Shown one piece after another: positions 16,191-26,117 of a stretch of DNA of 64,000 nt. A program made the translations under genes and the position numbers. The notes under the pieces are model-generated. The model did not search any database. It worked only from the letters and a program-made list of their open reading frames with translations, and was not told the origin of the DNA. Each line of letters begins with the position of its first letter. Positions within the stretch are counted from its first letter, which is position 1. The DNA comes from Dehalococcoidales bacterium (lineage in GTDB: Bacteria > Chloroflexota > Dehalococcoidia > Dehalococcoidales > UBA2162): assembly GCA_016932435.1 (NCBI GenBank), contig JAFGCW010000082.1:1-64000 (forward strand), written 5' to 3'.

Positions 16191-19148
16191 ATGAGTGAAA
16201 GTATAAATAGTACGCAAATAAGAGAATTACTTACTACCATAGCTCAGGTGTCTCGCGGAAACTATGATACCAGGATGATAACATCGGGAAAACACACCGA
16301 GTTCGATTCGATTTCCGCCGGTCTCAATATGATGATAAACGAAATAAGAATAAGGCAGGAAGACCTGGAGGAGCAGAGGGTAAAAATAAACGCCCTTAAT
16401 GACAGCCTGATAAACGAAATCCATGAACGCACACAAGCCGAGAGTCTTTATAAAACGTTAACCGAGAACTCTACGACGGGTATCTATATTGTACAAAACG
16501 GCAAGTTCGTTTTCTTTAACGAAGTATTCAGGATGAACAATGGTTATACGGCAGACGAATTACTTGGTATGAATTCTCTTGATCTCATTCATCCTGAGGA
16601 CAGGGAATATGTCAGGCAATGTGCCATAGATATGTTAAAGAGAAAAAGAACACAGCCGTATGAGTTCAGGATCATTGACAAATCAGGAAATACCTTATGG
16701 TCATGGGAAAAAGTGACCAGTATCGTATATAACGGCGAAATAGCTGCGATGGGGAATTTCATCGATATTACCGAGAGAAAAAAGACGGAAGAAGCCCTTA
16801 GTTTATCTGATGCTATTCTCAAGTCAATCCACGAAGGTGTAATCGGTATGGATACCGAATTTAATATCACCTACTGGAATGATATCTGCGAATCTACATT
16901 TGGTATCACGGCTGAAGAAGCGAACGGCAAATTCATCGGTGATTTACTCCAGATGGAAGAAGAGTACGAGGGACAGAACGATGAAAGGCTGAAAATCCTT
17001 TTTGCTCAGGGACATAAGAATGAGGAACAGCTGTATATAACTCCCAAGGGAAATGTATGGGTTGACGTTCACGTGCAGGCGATAGAAAAAGATGGTGATC
17101 GAGTAGGATGGGTCACCCTGGCGAGTGATATTACTGAGCGTAAAGAAATGGAGAAGGTAATAAAGGAGAATGAAGAAAGGTTCTCCACGATATTCTATTA
17201 TAATCCGTTGCCGATGAGTATTTTTTCACCAAATACGAGAGAAGTGCTGGATGTGAATTCAGCATTTGCGAAACAATGCGGATTGCCTCCAGAGGAGTGC
17301 AGGGGCAAACGGTTCGATGATCTAACCGCATTTGTAGATAAGGAAAAGCAGGCAGATTTATCAAAACGCATGGAGGAGAAAGGACGGGTAGATGGTTTCG
17401 AAGCCCAGGTAATACTCAGTACGGGAGAAGTGCGGACGATGCTGCTTTCGAACCGTTTAATAACAATTGGTGGTGAGGAATATTTTGTTACCGCATCGAA
17501 TGATATTACCGAACAGAAACGTATCGAAGAGCAGATACAAATGACCAACAAACAACTGGATGAACAGAATGAGAAACTCCATATCCAGGCTAATCAATTA
17601 ATACAACAACAGCAAGAGCTGGTCGGGAAGAACAGGGAGATAGAACGCGCCAACCAGATGAAGTCTGAATTTCTAGCCAGTATGTCACACGAACTTCGGA
17701 CACCGCTTAACGCAGTAATAGGATTTTCCGAGTTAATGCTGGACGGCATTACCGGTAATATTAATGATGAACAGAGAGAATGCCTGAGTGACATCCTCAA
17801 CAGTGGCCAACATCTCCTCGAACTCATCAATGATGTTCTAGATCTGTCCAAGGTAGAAGTCGGAAAAATGGAGTTCAGGCCGACTGAACTTAGTGTAGAA
17901 GACGTAATCACCGAAGCGGTTCAAACTATCAAGTCATTGCTGGATCAGAAAGAGCACAAGGTAATTATTAATATCGAAGAAAGTATCGGGCTGATCTTTG
18001 CGGATAAAAGCAGGCTGAGACAAGTGTTGCTCAATTTACTTAGTAATGCTACGAAGTTTACACACCAGGGTGGAACAATAGAGGTAACTGCAGTAACAAA
18101 AGACGGCATGTGTCTAATAGGCGTAAAAGATAATGGAATCGGAATTAAAAAAGAAGACCAGGAAAAGATTTTCGAGGTATTTACCCAGGCAGAGGCAATC
18201 CAGGACGAAACTCCGAAGGGAACGGGCTTAGGTCTTACCCTGACAAGGCAGTTCCTGGCTGCAATGTCCGGAAAAATCTGGGTAGAGAGTGAATATGATG
18301 ATGGAAGTACCTTTTTCTTTACAATTCCTTTCGCAGAAATGGTAGATGCGACGTCTGAATCAGATGAAGAAACCATGACTTCGAAATCAGGTCAACGACC
18401 ATTACCTCGGCTGAAAAATGAAACTATCCTTATTATAGATGATGATGCTGTAACCAGGAAATTATTCTCCGCCTGGCTGACGGAGGAAGGGTACTCGATC
18501 GCTGAAGCCTCAAATGCTGATGAAGGAATAAAGCAGGCAGATACATTGCTTCCGAATATTATCATCCTGGATATACTGATGCCGGACAAGGACGGCTGGT
18601 ACGTACTAAACGAGCTGAAGTCAAAGGCAAAAACGAGTAATATTCCGGTAGTTATTACTTCATTCGGTGAAGAAAGAGAAATGGCTTTCAGTCTTGGAGC
18701 AATTGATTACTTTAACAAACCGATTAATAAGAAGAGATTTCAGAAACGCATCGCCGAAATCGGTCTAGAACGACACGACAGAGTGCTGATTGTCGATGAT
18801 AATCCTGCCGATATACATCTTATTTCATCCATACTGGAAACAGAAGGTATAACGGCTCTTTCAGCTAATGGCGGTAAAGAAGGTATAGAAATAATTCATA
18901 GAGAAAAGCCGTCATTGATAGTACTCGACCTGATGATGCCGGAGCTTTCAGGATTTGAGGTAATCGACGAACTTCATGAAACTGAAGAAGCTAAAGATAT
19001 CCCTATTATCGTTATGACATCAAAGGATCTCTCAACCGATGAATTAAGCTACCTGAGATGTCAGACCGAAGGAGTGGTTAAGAAGGGTTCTTTTTGCCGT
19101 GAAGATTTTCTTTCAACCATAAAGAAACTGATTAAGTCTGAAGTATAA
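16191..19148 (+). CDS. Multi-PAS hybrid sensor histidine kinase with two receiver domains
   Basis: 985 residues, cytoplasmic, with no membrane helix. Order: an N-terminal HAMP-like helical segment (about 1-75), three PAS/PAC units (about 80-200, 200-320, 325-440; each ends in a DITE(R/Q)K-type PAC signature), a coiled coil, HisKA with His500 in MSHELRTPLN, HATPase (DNGIGI, GTGLGLTL), then receiver 1 (Asp794 in IIILDILMP) and receiver 2 (Asp913 in LIVLDLMMP). It probably relays phosphate to the following single-domain receiver. Together with the CpaE-like protein it heads the pilus cluster, so it may control pilus assembly or motility; that link is positional only. Confidence 0.94.
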   Translation: MSESINSTQIRELLTTIAQVSRGNYDTRMITSGKHTEFDSISAGLNMMINEIRIRQEDLEEQRVKINALNDSLINEIHERTQAESLYKTLTENSTTGIYIVQNGKFVFFNEVFRMNNGYTADELLGMNSLDLIHPEDREYVRQCAIDMLKRKRTQPYEFRIIDKSGNTLWSWEKVTSIVYNGEIAAMGNFIDITERKKTEEALSLSDAILKSIHEGVIGMDTEFNITYWNDICESTFGITAEEANGKFIGDLLQMEEEYEGQNDERLKILFAQGHKNEEQLYITPKGNVWVDVHVQAIEKDGDRVGWVTLASDITERKEMEKVIKENEERFSTIFYYNPLPMSIFSPNTREVLDVNSAFAKQCGLPPEECRGKRFDDLTAFVDKEKQADLSKRMEEKGRVDGFEAQVILSTGEVRTMLLSNRLITIGGEEYFVTASNDITEQKRIEEQIQMTNKQLDEQNEKLHIQANQLIQQQQELVGKNREIERANQMKSEFLASMSHELRTPLNAVIGFSELMLDGITGNINDEQRECLSDILNSGQHLLELINDVLDLSKVEVGKMEFRPTELSVEDVITEAVQTIKSLLDQKEHKVIINIEESIGLIFADKSRLRQVLLNLLSNATKFTHQGGTIEVTAVTKDGMCLIGVKDNGIGIKKEDQEKIFEVFTQAEAIQDETPKGTGLGLTLTRQFLAAMSGKIWVESEYDDGSTFFFTIPFAEMVDATSESDEETMTSKSGQRPLPRLKNETILIIDDDAVTRKLFSAWLTEEGYSIAEASNADEGIKQADTLLPNIIILDILMPDKDGWYVLNELKSKAKTSNIPVVITSFGEEREMAFSLGAIDYFNKPINKKRFQKRIAEIGLERHDRVLIVDDNPADIHLISSILETEGITALSANGGKEGIEIIHREKPSLIVLDLMMPELSGFEVIDELHETEEAKDIPIIVMTSKDLSTDELSYLRCQTEGVVKKGSFCREDFLSTIKKLIKSEV

Positions 19149-19176
19149 TAACTCGGACATAACCGGAGAAGATGAA

Positions 19177-19545
19177 ATGTCGAAAAAAGTACTGATAGTA
19201 GAAGATGACCCTAAAAACATGAAACTGGCCATGATGACATTAAAATCATGCGGTTACGATTTGATATGCGCCGTAGACGGAGAAGATGCAGTAAATACAG
19301 CGTTCGCCGAAAAACCGGATATTATCCTGATGGATATGCAATTACCGAAGATAAGCGGGATCGATGCGACAAGACAGATTAGAGAGCATCCTGACTTACT
19401 TGAAATACCTATACTCGCATTAACCGCTTATGCCATGAAAGGCGATGAAGATAAATACATCGATGCCGGTTGTACCGCTTATATGTCCAAACCCATAAAT
19501 ACAAGAGAATTACCCGTCAAGGTTGCAGAATTACTTGGAGAGTAA
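19177..19545 (+). CDS. Single-domain response regulator (CheY/DivK-like)
   Basis: 122 residues, only a receiver domain: acidic pair E9/D10, phospho-acceptor Asp in IILMDMQLP, the Thr/Ala switch ALTAYAM and the Lys in MSKPIN. Such proteins act as phosphorelay intermediates or by protein contact. The start has GGAGAAG upstream. It lies 28 bp after the hybrid kinase, its likely phosphodonor, and its stop is close to the CpaE-like gene. Confidence 0.93.
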   Translation: MSKKVLIVEDDPKNMKLAMMTLKSCGYDLICAVDGEDAVNTAFAEKPDIILMDMQLPKISGIDATRQIREHPDLLEIPILALTAYAMKGDEDKYIDAGCTAYMSKPINTRELPVKVAELLGE

Positions 19546-19591
19546 TATATTCTATAAAAAGAATTCACAATTTACCATCCAGGAGGTTATT

Positions 19592-20704
19592 GTGCCAACA
19601 ATACTGGTTGTCGATGATGACCCAGCAGGCCAGAGATTAATTAAATATATGCTTAGTCCCGAAGGATATGAGGTCCTTACGGCTTCTAACGGTATTCTGG
19701 GACTACAGATGGCAACTCAACAATCTCCTGATCTTGTCATTCTTGACGTAATGCTTCCGGGTCTCGATGGTTTTGAAGTGTGCAGGAGACTTCGCGAAGG
19801 CTCTAATACGGCGAATATATCTATCGTCATGCTTTCAGGGAAAACCCAGGAAACCGACAGAGACACCGGTATGAAAATGGGCGCTGACGCTTATCTTATA
19901 AAACCGGTAAATAAACAGGAACTGATTGATACGGTAAACAGACTTGTTAATGAAAAAACCGAAGTTGTTGAACAACATCATGGAAAAATCATTACATTCA
20001 TAGGAGCACGAGGAGGCTTAGGAACCAGCACTTTAACTACCAATGTTTCAGTTGCGTTAGCGGACAAAGGTTACTCAACTCTCCTTGTTGACCTGAGTCC
20101 ATCATTCAGTATCCTGGCTGATATGATGGGATTAACCGTCGAACAATCCGCCGCAGGATTATTCAGAGGAACGGGAGGAGTGGTAAGTTCCAGTGTTATC
20201 AAAGAATTAATGGTAGACCATCCATCAGGCGTCAAGCTGCTTTGGGCTGATGTATTTCCCGAAGAGTATGGCAGCATGACCAGGGAGAATGTAGAAACAT
20301 TGATGCAGGAGACCGGGAATTTATCGGACTTCATCATTGTGGATGTACCTGCCTCGCCCTCAGACCAAGCCGTAGCTGCTCTCACAGCGGCCGACACCGT
20401 TATCCTTGTATCGGGAGCTGCCAAAGAATCACTGGAACGAATCGACACTTCGGTAACACGATTATCCAGGTTTGGTGTAAACAGTAATAGAGTCAAGCTG
20501 ATACTGGTAGATCGAGCTGGTAATGCGAATAACCATAGCCTATCCACGGCCGGTGGTCTTCCGGTTCTGGGATTTGTACATTATTGTGACAGCGAATGTG
20601 CTGAAGCTGAAGCTACGAACACCCCTGTGATAACCAAGGCACCCTTTTCGAAAATTGCAGAAGATATCTATAAGATCGCTATAAAAATCTCCATTTTAGA
20701 ATAA
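19592..20704 (+). CDS. Receiver domain fused to a MinD/ParA-like ATPase (CpaE/TadZ type)
   Basis: 370 residues. An N-terminal receiver domain (about 1-125, ILVVDDDPAG and VILDVMLPG) is followed by a MinD-like ATPase (about 130-370). The deviant Walker A reads GARGGLGTSTL, without the signature lysines of ParA/MinD, which is common in CpaE/TadZ proteins that localise pilus machinery to the pole. I choose GTG at 19592 because AGGAGG lies 5 bases upstream and the receiver fold begins there; a start at 19523 would overlap the previous gene. The pilB gene follows 34 bp on. It probably positions the pilus apparatus under control of the upstream kinase. Confidence 0.88.
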   Translation: MPTILVVDDDPAGQRLIKYMLSPEGYEVLTASNGILGLQMATQQSPDLVILDVMLPGLDGFEVCRRLREGSNTANISIVMLSGKTQETDRDTGMKMGADAYLIKPVNKQELIDTVNRLVNEKTEVVEQHHGKIITFIGARGGLGTSTLTTNVSVALADKGYSTLLVDLSPSFSILADMMGLTVEQSAAGLFRGTGGVVSSSVIKELMVDHPSGVKLLWADVFPEEYGSMTRENVETLMQETGNLSDFIIVDVPASPSDQAVAALTAADTVILVSGAAKESLERIDTSVTRLSRFGVNSNRVKLILVDRAGNANNHSLSTAGGLPVLGFVHYCDSECAEAEATNTPVITKAPFSKIAEDIYKIAIKISILE

Positions 20705-20738
20705 TATTAACAGATATATAATCTACAGGATAGGTAAA

Positions 20739-22469
20739 TTGGATACTGAAAAAATAGAAACTGCAAATGAAGTTGAAACTTCACCGGATACCGGAAAGAT
20801 CCTTGGTGAACTGCTGATTGAAGCAAACCTGATAACGCAACGACAACTCGAATCTGCACTTGATATTCAGCAAACCCAGGGAAGGAAATTGGGGGAGATA
20901 CTTGTAGAACACAGATTTGTCACTCCTGAAGACTTGACTGCTATGCTCAGCGTACAGATAAACGTACCGTTCATAGACCTGAAAAGGCATACCCTTCAAT
21001 CTCAGATACTCAGCCGGGTTTCAGAATGGATGGCGAGAAAGTATACCGCTGTTCCTCTTGATATCGTTGATGAGTCTCTTATTATGGTGATGGCTGATCC
21101 CGAGGATACCCAGGCAATTAATGACCTGACCGCACACACCGGTATGCAGATTCAACCGGCAATCGGTATCTCTGGTGATATCCGTGAAGCTATCGACCTG
21201 AATTATCAGGCAAAAGGTGAAATAGAACAGGAAGTACAACGACTGGTTCCTTCATATGAGGTTGGTAAAAGAATTGAACCGTTACTATCCATTGATACTG
21301 CAAAGAATACTCCCATTATACGAACGGTGGAATTATTTATAAATCAGGCAGTAAAGGGAAGGGCTTCCGATATTCATTTCGAGCCACAAAAAGACAGATT
21401 ACGAATCAGGTACAGGATCGATGGTATTCTTCACGAGTTTATGTCTCTTCCGATGGAAGTTCATCCGGCTCTTGTTTCAAGGATCAAAATCCTTGCCGGT
21501 ATGAATATTGCCGAACAACGGCAGCCGCAGGACGGGCAGATTTCCTACACGGTCGATGACAGGGAGATCGATATACGTGTCGCTACCGTAGACAGCGCTT
21601 ACGGTGAAATGGTTGTACTCCGTATACTGGATAAATCACGTTCGTTGCTTGAACTCGGTCAACTTGGCTTTCTTGAAGAGGATCTGCAGAAATATAAGAA
21701 GATGCTCGCAACCCCATACGGACTGATATTGTCAGCCGGACCTACCGGTTCGGGTAAGACGACCACTCTCTACGCATCCATTAACGAACTCGATCGTAAA
21801 CAAAGAAACATTGTAACAATCGAAGATCCTATCGAATATTATTTCGATGACATTAACCAGATTCAGGTAAATACGAAAGCCGGAATCACATTTGCCAGCG
21901 GCCTGAGAGCAATGATGCGTCTTGATCCTGATATAATTCTCGTTGGCGAGATGCGCGATGAAGACACGGCGAATACCGGTATACAGGCTGCTCTTACAGG
22001 ACATCTCGTTCTTTCATCAATACATGTGAATGATGCCGTCAACGCATTTCCCAGATTGGTTCACCTTGGGATAGAACCGTTTTACTCATCGTCCGCTCTT
22101 ATCGGCGTAATCGCTCAACGTATGGTACGCCGGATATGTCCTCATTGTCGGGTTACTGCAGATGTACCACCAGCAGAAAATGATGTCTACGAACGGATTA
22201 CGGGTGAAAGTCTCAGAGAATACCAATACGGCACAGGCTGTAATTTTTGCGGAAATACCGGTTTCCTGGGGAGAATAGGCGTCTTCGAGATACTCGAAGT
22301 CAACGAACGACTCAGGCAAATGGTTACCGACGGCACTTCGACACAGGAGATACGAGTTCAGGCAATAAACGAAGGCATGACACCGATGATTTTAGACGGT
22401 ATGAGAAAGATAAAAGAAGGTATCACTACACCGGCGGAAGTAATTCGTACAGTAGTATCGGTTGAATAA
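20739..22469 (+). CDS. pilB: Type IV pilus / type II secretion assembly ATPase PilB/GspE
   Basis: 576 residues. An N-terminal MshEN (T2SSE_N) region (about 15-160) with the repeated pattern KILGELLIEANLITQRQLESA is followed by the hexameric secretion ATPase with Walker A GPTGSGKTTT (about 334-343), Asp box and Walker B-like DPDIILVGEMRD, His box HLVLSSIHVN, and a tetracysteine zinc site (CPHC and CNFC) typical of PilB/GspE. It drives pilin polymerisation from the cytoplasmic face. The start is TTG at 20739 with a modest ribosome site (AGGATAGG). No pilT retraction ATPase is present in the window. Confidence 0.95.
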   Translation: MDTEKIETANEVETSPDTGKILGELLIEANLITQRQLESALDIQQTQGRKLGEILVEHRFVTPEDLTAMLSVQINVPFIDLKRHTLQSQILSRVSEWMARKYTAVPLDIVDESLIMVMADPEDTQAINDLTAHTGMQIQPAIGISGDIREAIDLNYQAKGEIEQEVQRLVPSYEVGKRIEPLLSIDTAKNTPIIRTVELFINQAVKGRASDIHFEPQKDRLRIRYRIDGILHEFMSLPMEVHPALVSRIKILAGMNIAEQRQPQDGQISYTVDDREIDIRVATVDSAYGEMVVLRILDKSRSLLELGQLGFLEEDLQKYKKMLATPYGLILSAGPTGSGKTTTLYASINELDRKQRNIVTIEDPIEYYFDDINQIQVNTKAGITFASGLRAMMRLDPDIILVGEMRDEDTANTGIQAALTGHLVLSSIHVNDAVNAFPRLVHLGIEPFYSSSALIGVIAQRMVRRICPHCRVTADVPPAENDVYERITGESLREYQYGTGCNFCGNTGFLGRIGVFEILEVNERLRQMVTDGTSTQEIRVQAINEGMTPMILDGMRKIKEGITTPAEVIRTVVSVE

Positions 22470-22502
22470 ACCACATTATTCTATAAAGTTCGAGATATTT
22501 TC

Positions 22503-23708
22503 ATGAATTTCAGGTATTCAGCGTATACACCCCAACAGAAAATCGTTAAAGGTGAACTCGAGGTTGCAGATAAAAACACTGCGATCGCGTCCCTGGAACG
22601 CGCAGGATACAACATACTCAGTCTGAAATCCTACCGAAAGTTTAATATTGAAGACATTTTACCCAGCCTTTTTTCAGTAAAGAAAACAGATATAGTGCTG
22701 TTTTCGCGTCAATTAGCGATGCTTCTGGATAAGGGAGTAAAATTTTTAACTGCCCTGGAATTATCGAAAGACCAAATTCAAAACAGAATACTGAAAAAAA
22801 GAATTAAAGTTGTTCTTGAGGACGTTGAAGGGGGAAGTACCTTCTCGGATGCCCTGTCCAAACATTCGGATGTTTTCCCTGTAACCTATTACCATATGAT
22901 AAGGGTAGGAGAAAAAGCAGGGAAGCTTGAACAGGTACTCAGGGAAGAGGTTGAACATATAGAACAGGAAGAGGTAACCAGAAAGAAAATTCGTAATGCC
23001 CTCATATATCCGAGCGTGATTCTGTTAATGGGTATTGGAACGGTTGTTATCATCATAACCACTGTTCTGCCGTCAATGATGGATTTGTTTACACAATTCG
23101 GCTCGGAATTACCTTACCCAACACGTTTGACAATGTCTATGGCTGAATTTTTCGATAATAATTCGGTGTACATTTTTGGTGGAATTCTGTTATTGACTCT
23201 GTTTATTATAATTTATTCAAGGAGTAACTCAGGGAAGTACAACCTGGAGAGATTTTTACTTTGTCTTCCCGGGATAGGACGTATCATCTCGCTGCGAAAT
23301 CTCGAACAGTTCAGCCGCATATCTTCCATTCTATTGAGTGCCGGGTTACCGGTAACTGAAGTAATAATAATCGCCCAACAGGGAGTACAGAGTGAAACTT
23401 TGCGACGGGAGTTGAAAAAGATACCCGAAAGTCTGATAGAAGGCCAAGGGCTTTCGTGGTCAATGAAAAAGAGTGCCCTGTTCCCATCGATGCTGATACA
23501 GATGATAATCACCGGAGAGGAGACCAATACTCTTGAGTCAAGTTTCGAGGCTCTTGCCGAACACTATGCATATGAATTCAACCAATCATTAAGTACTTTC
23601 ATTTCACTCCTCGAGCCGGTACTTATATTAATAGTCGGTATTATCATAGGATTTATCGCGATTTCGGCAATGATGCCTATCTATTCGATATATGATGTCA
23701 TGGCATAA
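22503..23708 (+). CDS. pilC: Type IV pilus inner-membrane platform protein PilC/GspF
   Basis: 401 residues with the two tandem T2SSF domains (about 65-190 and 270-390) and three hydrophobic segments (about 170-195, 220-245, 370-395), the normal PilC topology. FSRQLAMLLDKGVKFLTALE opens the first domain and the second has the parallel RISSILLSAGLPV. It is the platform that couples PilB to pilin addition. It lies 33 bp after pilB. Confidence 0.95.
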   Translation: MNFRYSAYTPQQKIVKGELEVADKNTAIASLERAGYNILSLKSYRKFNIEDILPSLFSVKKTDIVLFSRQLAMLLDKGVKFLTALELSKDQIQNRILKKRIKVVLEDVEGGSTFSDALSKHSDVFPVTYYHMIRVGEKAGKLEQVLREEVEHIEQEEVTRKKIRNALIYPSVILLMGIGTVVIIITTVLPSMMDLFTQFGSELPYPTRLTMSMAEFFDNNSVYIFGGILLLTLFIIIYSRSNSGKYNLERFLLCLPGIGRIISLRNLEQFSRISSILLSAGLPVTEVIIIAQQGVQSETLRRELKKIPESLIEGQGLSWSMKKSALFPSMLIQMIITGEETNTLESSFEALAEHYAYEFNQSLSTFISLLEPVLILIVGIIIGFIAISAMMPIYSIYDVMA

Positions 23709-23755
23709 CATTATCGTAAATCCCGGTAATGTATTGTCCCTGCACAGGAGTAACA

Positions 23756-24175
23756 ATGCCGAAAAATGATATCGCTGAAATGCATAAAAGACCTGATAAA
23801 AGAATTTATTCAACCATGATTCAACAAGCCGGATTCGGGCTTATTGAATCTCTCTTAGCGGTCGCTATACTGGGAAGTACCGTTTTTGCTCTTCTCGGAG
23901 GACTGTCTACCGGAGCAATTACTATTGGAATAGTTCAGGAAAACGTAGTTGCCGAAAACCTTGGTAGAACGCAACTTGAGTATACTAAAAGTCTTACTTT
24001 TAGACGTGCGCCATTTTCTTACGAGTCTGTAAAAATCGTCCCTGAAGGATATTCGGTTACTGCAGATGCTGTTCCTGTCAGCAGTAGAGATAACAATATA
24101 CAGAGATTAGTAATCACCGTTTACCATGGAGGTAAATCAGTGTATATCCTGGAAGGAATCAAAGTAAACAGATGA
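23756..24175 (+). CDS. Prepilin-like protein with type IV N-terminal methylation motif (PilV/GspI type)
   Basis: 139 residues. After a long basic leader, the processing site reads QAG|FGLIESLLAVAILG, with Glu at mature position 5 and a hydrophobic helix, the mark of prepilin peptidase substrates. The small globular tail fits a minor pseudopilin. I start at the ATG at 23756 with AGGAG 6 bases upstream rather than the ATG 27 bases earlier. The stop overlaps the next start by 4 bases, so translation is coupled. Confidence 0.87.
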   Translation: MPKNDIAEMHKRPDKRIYSTMIQQAGFGLIESLLAVAILGSTVFALLGGLSTGAITIGIVQENVVAENLGRTQLEYTKSLTFRRAPFSYESVKIVPEGYSVTADAVPVSSRDNNIQRLVITVYHGGKSVYILEGIKVNR

Positions 24176-24723
24176 AGGCCGGTGCAAAGCAAAAGGGAAT
24201 GACCCTGGTGGAACTGCTGATAGCGCTTAGTATTACCGGAGTGATAATAGGAGGGCTAGGAGCTGCGATATACACCATAACGAGTGTAACCGGTCGAGGT
24301 AACGCTGAAATCTCTGTTTTGCGGGATATTCAGAGCGCTTCTCACTGGATCAGTAATGATACCCGAATGGCTAGAGGAGCCACCTTAACAGGCGGCGATC
24401 CTGCGAGTGGAGTAGTTCTGGTCTGGGATGATATCGAAGGGAATTCTCATTCTACCAGTTACACATATTCAGGAAAAGAACTAAACCGGAGTTATGACGG
24501 GATATCATCGACTATCGCCTGGAATGTTTCATCTGTCAAGTTTTCACTGAATGATGATGTACTTACCTATACATTAACATCAGAAATGGAAGGTAGATGG
24601 GAAATGGATAAAAAAGTTACTGGATATGTCAATCTTCGTGTATGGAATGATACAAAAAGCAAAGAGAAGTTAATTGAAAAGGTTACAGGTCCAGTAAGTT
24701 TGGGTGGATTGGAAAAGAATTAA
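24172..24723 (+). CDS. Prepilin-like protein (PilW/GspJ type)
   Basis: 183 residues with a short leader and the site KG|MTLVELLIALSITG, again with Glu at +5. The segment after the helix (RDIQSASHWISNDTRMA) matches the pattern of PilW/GspJ-type minor pilins, followed by a beta-rich domain. It overlaps the preceding pseudopilin by ATGA. Confidence 0.87.
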   Translation: MKAGAKQKGMTLVELLIALSITGVIIGGLGAAIYTITSVTGRGNAEISVLRDIQSASHWISNDTRMARGATLTGGDPASGVVLVWDDIEGNSHSTSYTYSGKELNRSYDGISSTIAWNVSSVKFSLNDDVLTYTLTSEMEGRWEMDKKVTGYVNLRVWNDTKSKEKLIEKVTGPVSLGGLEKN

Positions 24724-24724
24724 A

Positions 24725-26080
24725 ATGGCCAGGCAACAAAAATCATCATCGAGTAACCAGCAGGGACAGGCATTTCCACTTGTCTTAATCATTCTGGCAA
24801 TAGGCTCTGTCCTGGTTTCCGGTTTCCTTACATCAGCGAATACAAGCTTATTAACAGCAAGAGTGTATAGTGACCCTATTCCGGATATTTACGCAGCCGA
24901 TGCCGGAATTGAAGATGCTATCTGGGGTCTACAGTATGGATCACTCAGTGAAAAACTGGACGAATCAGGCGGTTATCTGAAATACACATTGCATGAGCCT
25001 GTAAATGATTTATCGGTAACTATCTCATTAAATGGAACTGCAACCAATATTATAGCAAGCCATGATTTCAACGATAATAACTGGAGTGGCGGTGCCGGAT
25101 GGCTTTCGCAATGGAATCGAAATGGTTCAACATCGCTTACTACCTCCCGGAGTCCTTATGAAGGAACGCACCACCTGCAACTGCAGGGTAAAAATGCGTA
25201 CGTCGAACGTTCGGTAGATCTTACTGGAATGACAGATGTTCACCTTCAATTTTATGCTAAAGTCCGTTCTTTCGAAGGCGGAGATACCATGAGTTGTCTG
25301 GTCAGCTCTGACTATGTAGACTGGAAGGTTGTACAAACATGGGACAGAAGTGACAGTGACGAAACGTATTATCCGGTCGACATCGACCTGTCATCCTTCG
25401 AGATGTCTTCAGAATTCTGGATTGCCTTTGATTCCGGTATGAGTGGTAACGACGATTATTTCTATGTAGACTATCTGAGTATTATCGGAACCGGTGGGTC
25501 GGTATCAATACAGGCAGTTGCCGGTGAGGAAACGACGGTTGCCAAAGTAGGACTTACAGGAGGAACTGTATCGGTATTATCGTGGGAGTCAAGCGATATG
25601 CCATTGATCGGACCCCCACCCGTTATAATAGCCGGTCATGATTTCAACGATAATAACTGGAGTGGTGGTACCGGATGGCTTTCGAGTTGGGATCACCAGG
25701 GTTCAACATCACTTACCACATCCCGAAGTCCTTATGAAGGTACACGCCACCTGCAACTGCGGGGGAGTAATGCTTATGTCGAGCGTTCGGTCGATCTTAC
25801 CGGAAGGACGGAAGTTCACTTGAAATTTTATGCGAAAGCCTATTCGTTCGAGAGTGCAGACACTATGAGATGTCTTGTCAGTTCCGATTACGTTGACTGG
25901 AAAGTCGTGCATACCTGGGTTAACGGTGATGATGATAATACCTACCATCCTTTTGACATAGATCTGTCTTCTTTCGATATGTCTTCTAAATTCTGGATTG
26001 TTTTCGATTCAGGTATGAGTGGTAATGGTGATTATTTCTATGTAGATTATCTGAGTATCGTGGGGATGGACAATTCGTAA
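24725..26080 (+). CDS. PilX-like surface or pilus-tip protein with a duplicated 150-residue module
   Basis: 451 residues. It has a basic N-terminus and one hydrophobic helix (about 17-37) without a canonical prepilin E+5 site, then a PilX-like segment (YAADAGIEDAIWGL). Two copies of a beta-rich, probably jelly-roll module follow, at about residues 112-260 and 304-450, separated by a linker of about 45 residues. Each runs from HDFNDNNWSGG to FYVDYLSI(I/V)G, with SPYEGTxHLQL near the front. The modules look like carbohydrate-binding or discoidin-like folds, suggesting surface adhesion, but this is inferred from pattern only. Start at ATG 24725; a GTG at 24704 inside the previous gene is an alternative. 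A terminator follows. Confidence 0.8.
   Translation: MARQQKSSSSNQQGQAFPLVLIILAIGSVLVSGFLTSANTSLLTARVYSDPIPDIYAADAGIEDAIWGLQYGSLSEKLDESGGYLKYTLHEPVNDLSVTISLNGTATNIIASHDFNDNNWSGGAGWLSQWNRNGSTSLTTSRSPYEGTHHLQLQGKNAYVERSVDLTGMTDVHLQFYAKVRSFEGGDTMSCLVSSDYVDWKVVQTWDRSDSDETYYPVDIDLSSFEMSSEFWIAFDSGMSGNDDYFYVDYLSIIGTGGSVSIQAVAGEETTVAKVGLTGGTVSVLSWESSDMPLIGPPPVIIAGHDFNDNNWSGGTGWLSSWDHQGSTSLTTSRSPYEGTRHLQLRGSNAYVERSVDLTGRTEVHLKFYAKAYSFESADTMRCLVSSDYVDWKVVHTWVNGDDDNTYHPFDIDLSSFDMSSKFWIVFDSGMSGNGDYFYVDYLSIVGMDNS
25061..25500 (+). repeat. Intragenic direct repeat, copy 1
   Basis: First copy of a repeat of about 440 bp inside the PilX-like gene. It begins CATGATTTCAACGATAATAA and matches the second copy 576 bp (192 codons) downstream with scattered, mostly silent or conservative differences, consistent with a tandem duplication of one domain. 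Confidence 0.85.
25637..26076 (+). repeat. Intragenic direct repeat, copy 2
   Basis: Second copy of the module, starting with the same 20 bases as copy 1 and ending at the gene's C-terminus. The spacer between copies (25501-25636) is unrelated linker sequence, so the unit that duplicated was domain plus linker or the linker has diverged. Confidence 0.85.
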
Positions 26081-26117
26081 AAATACGATCAGTTGAAAGC
26101 GAAGATACAACAATAGC

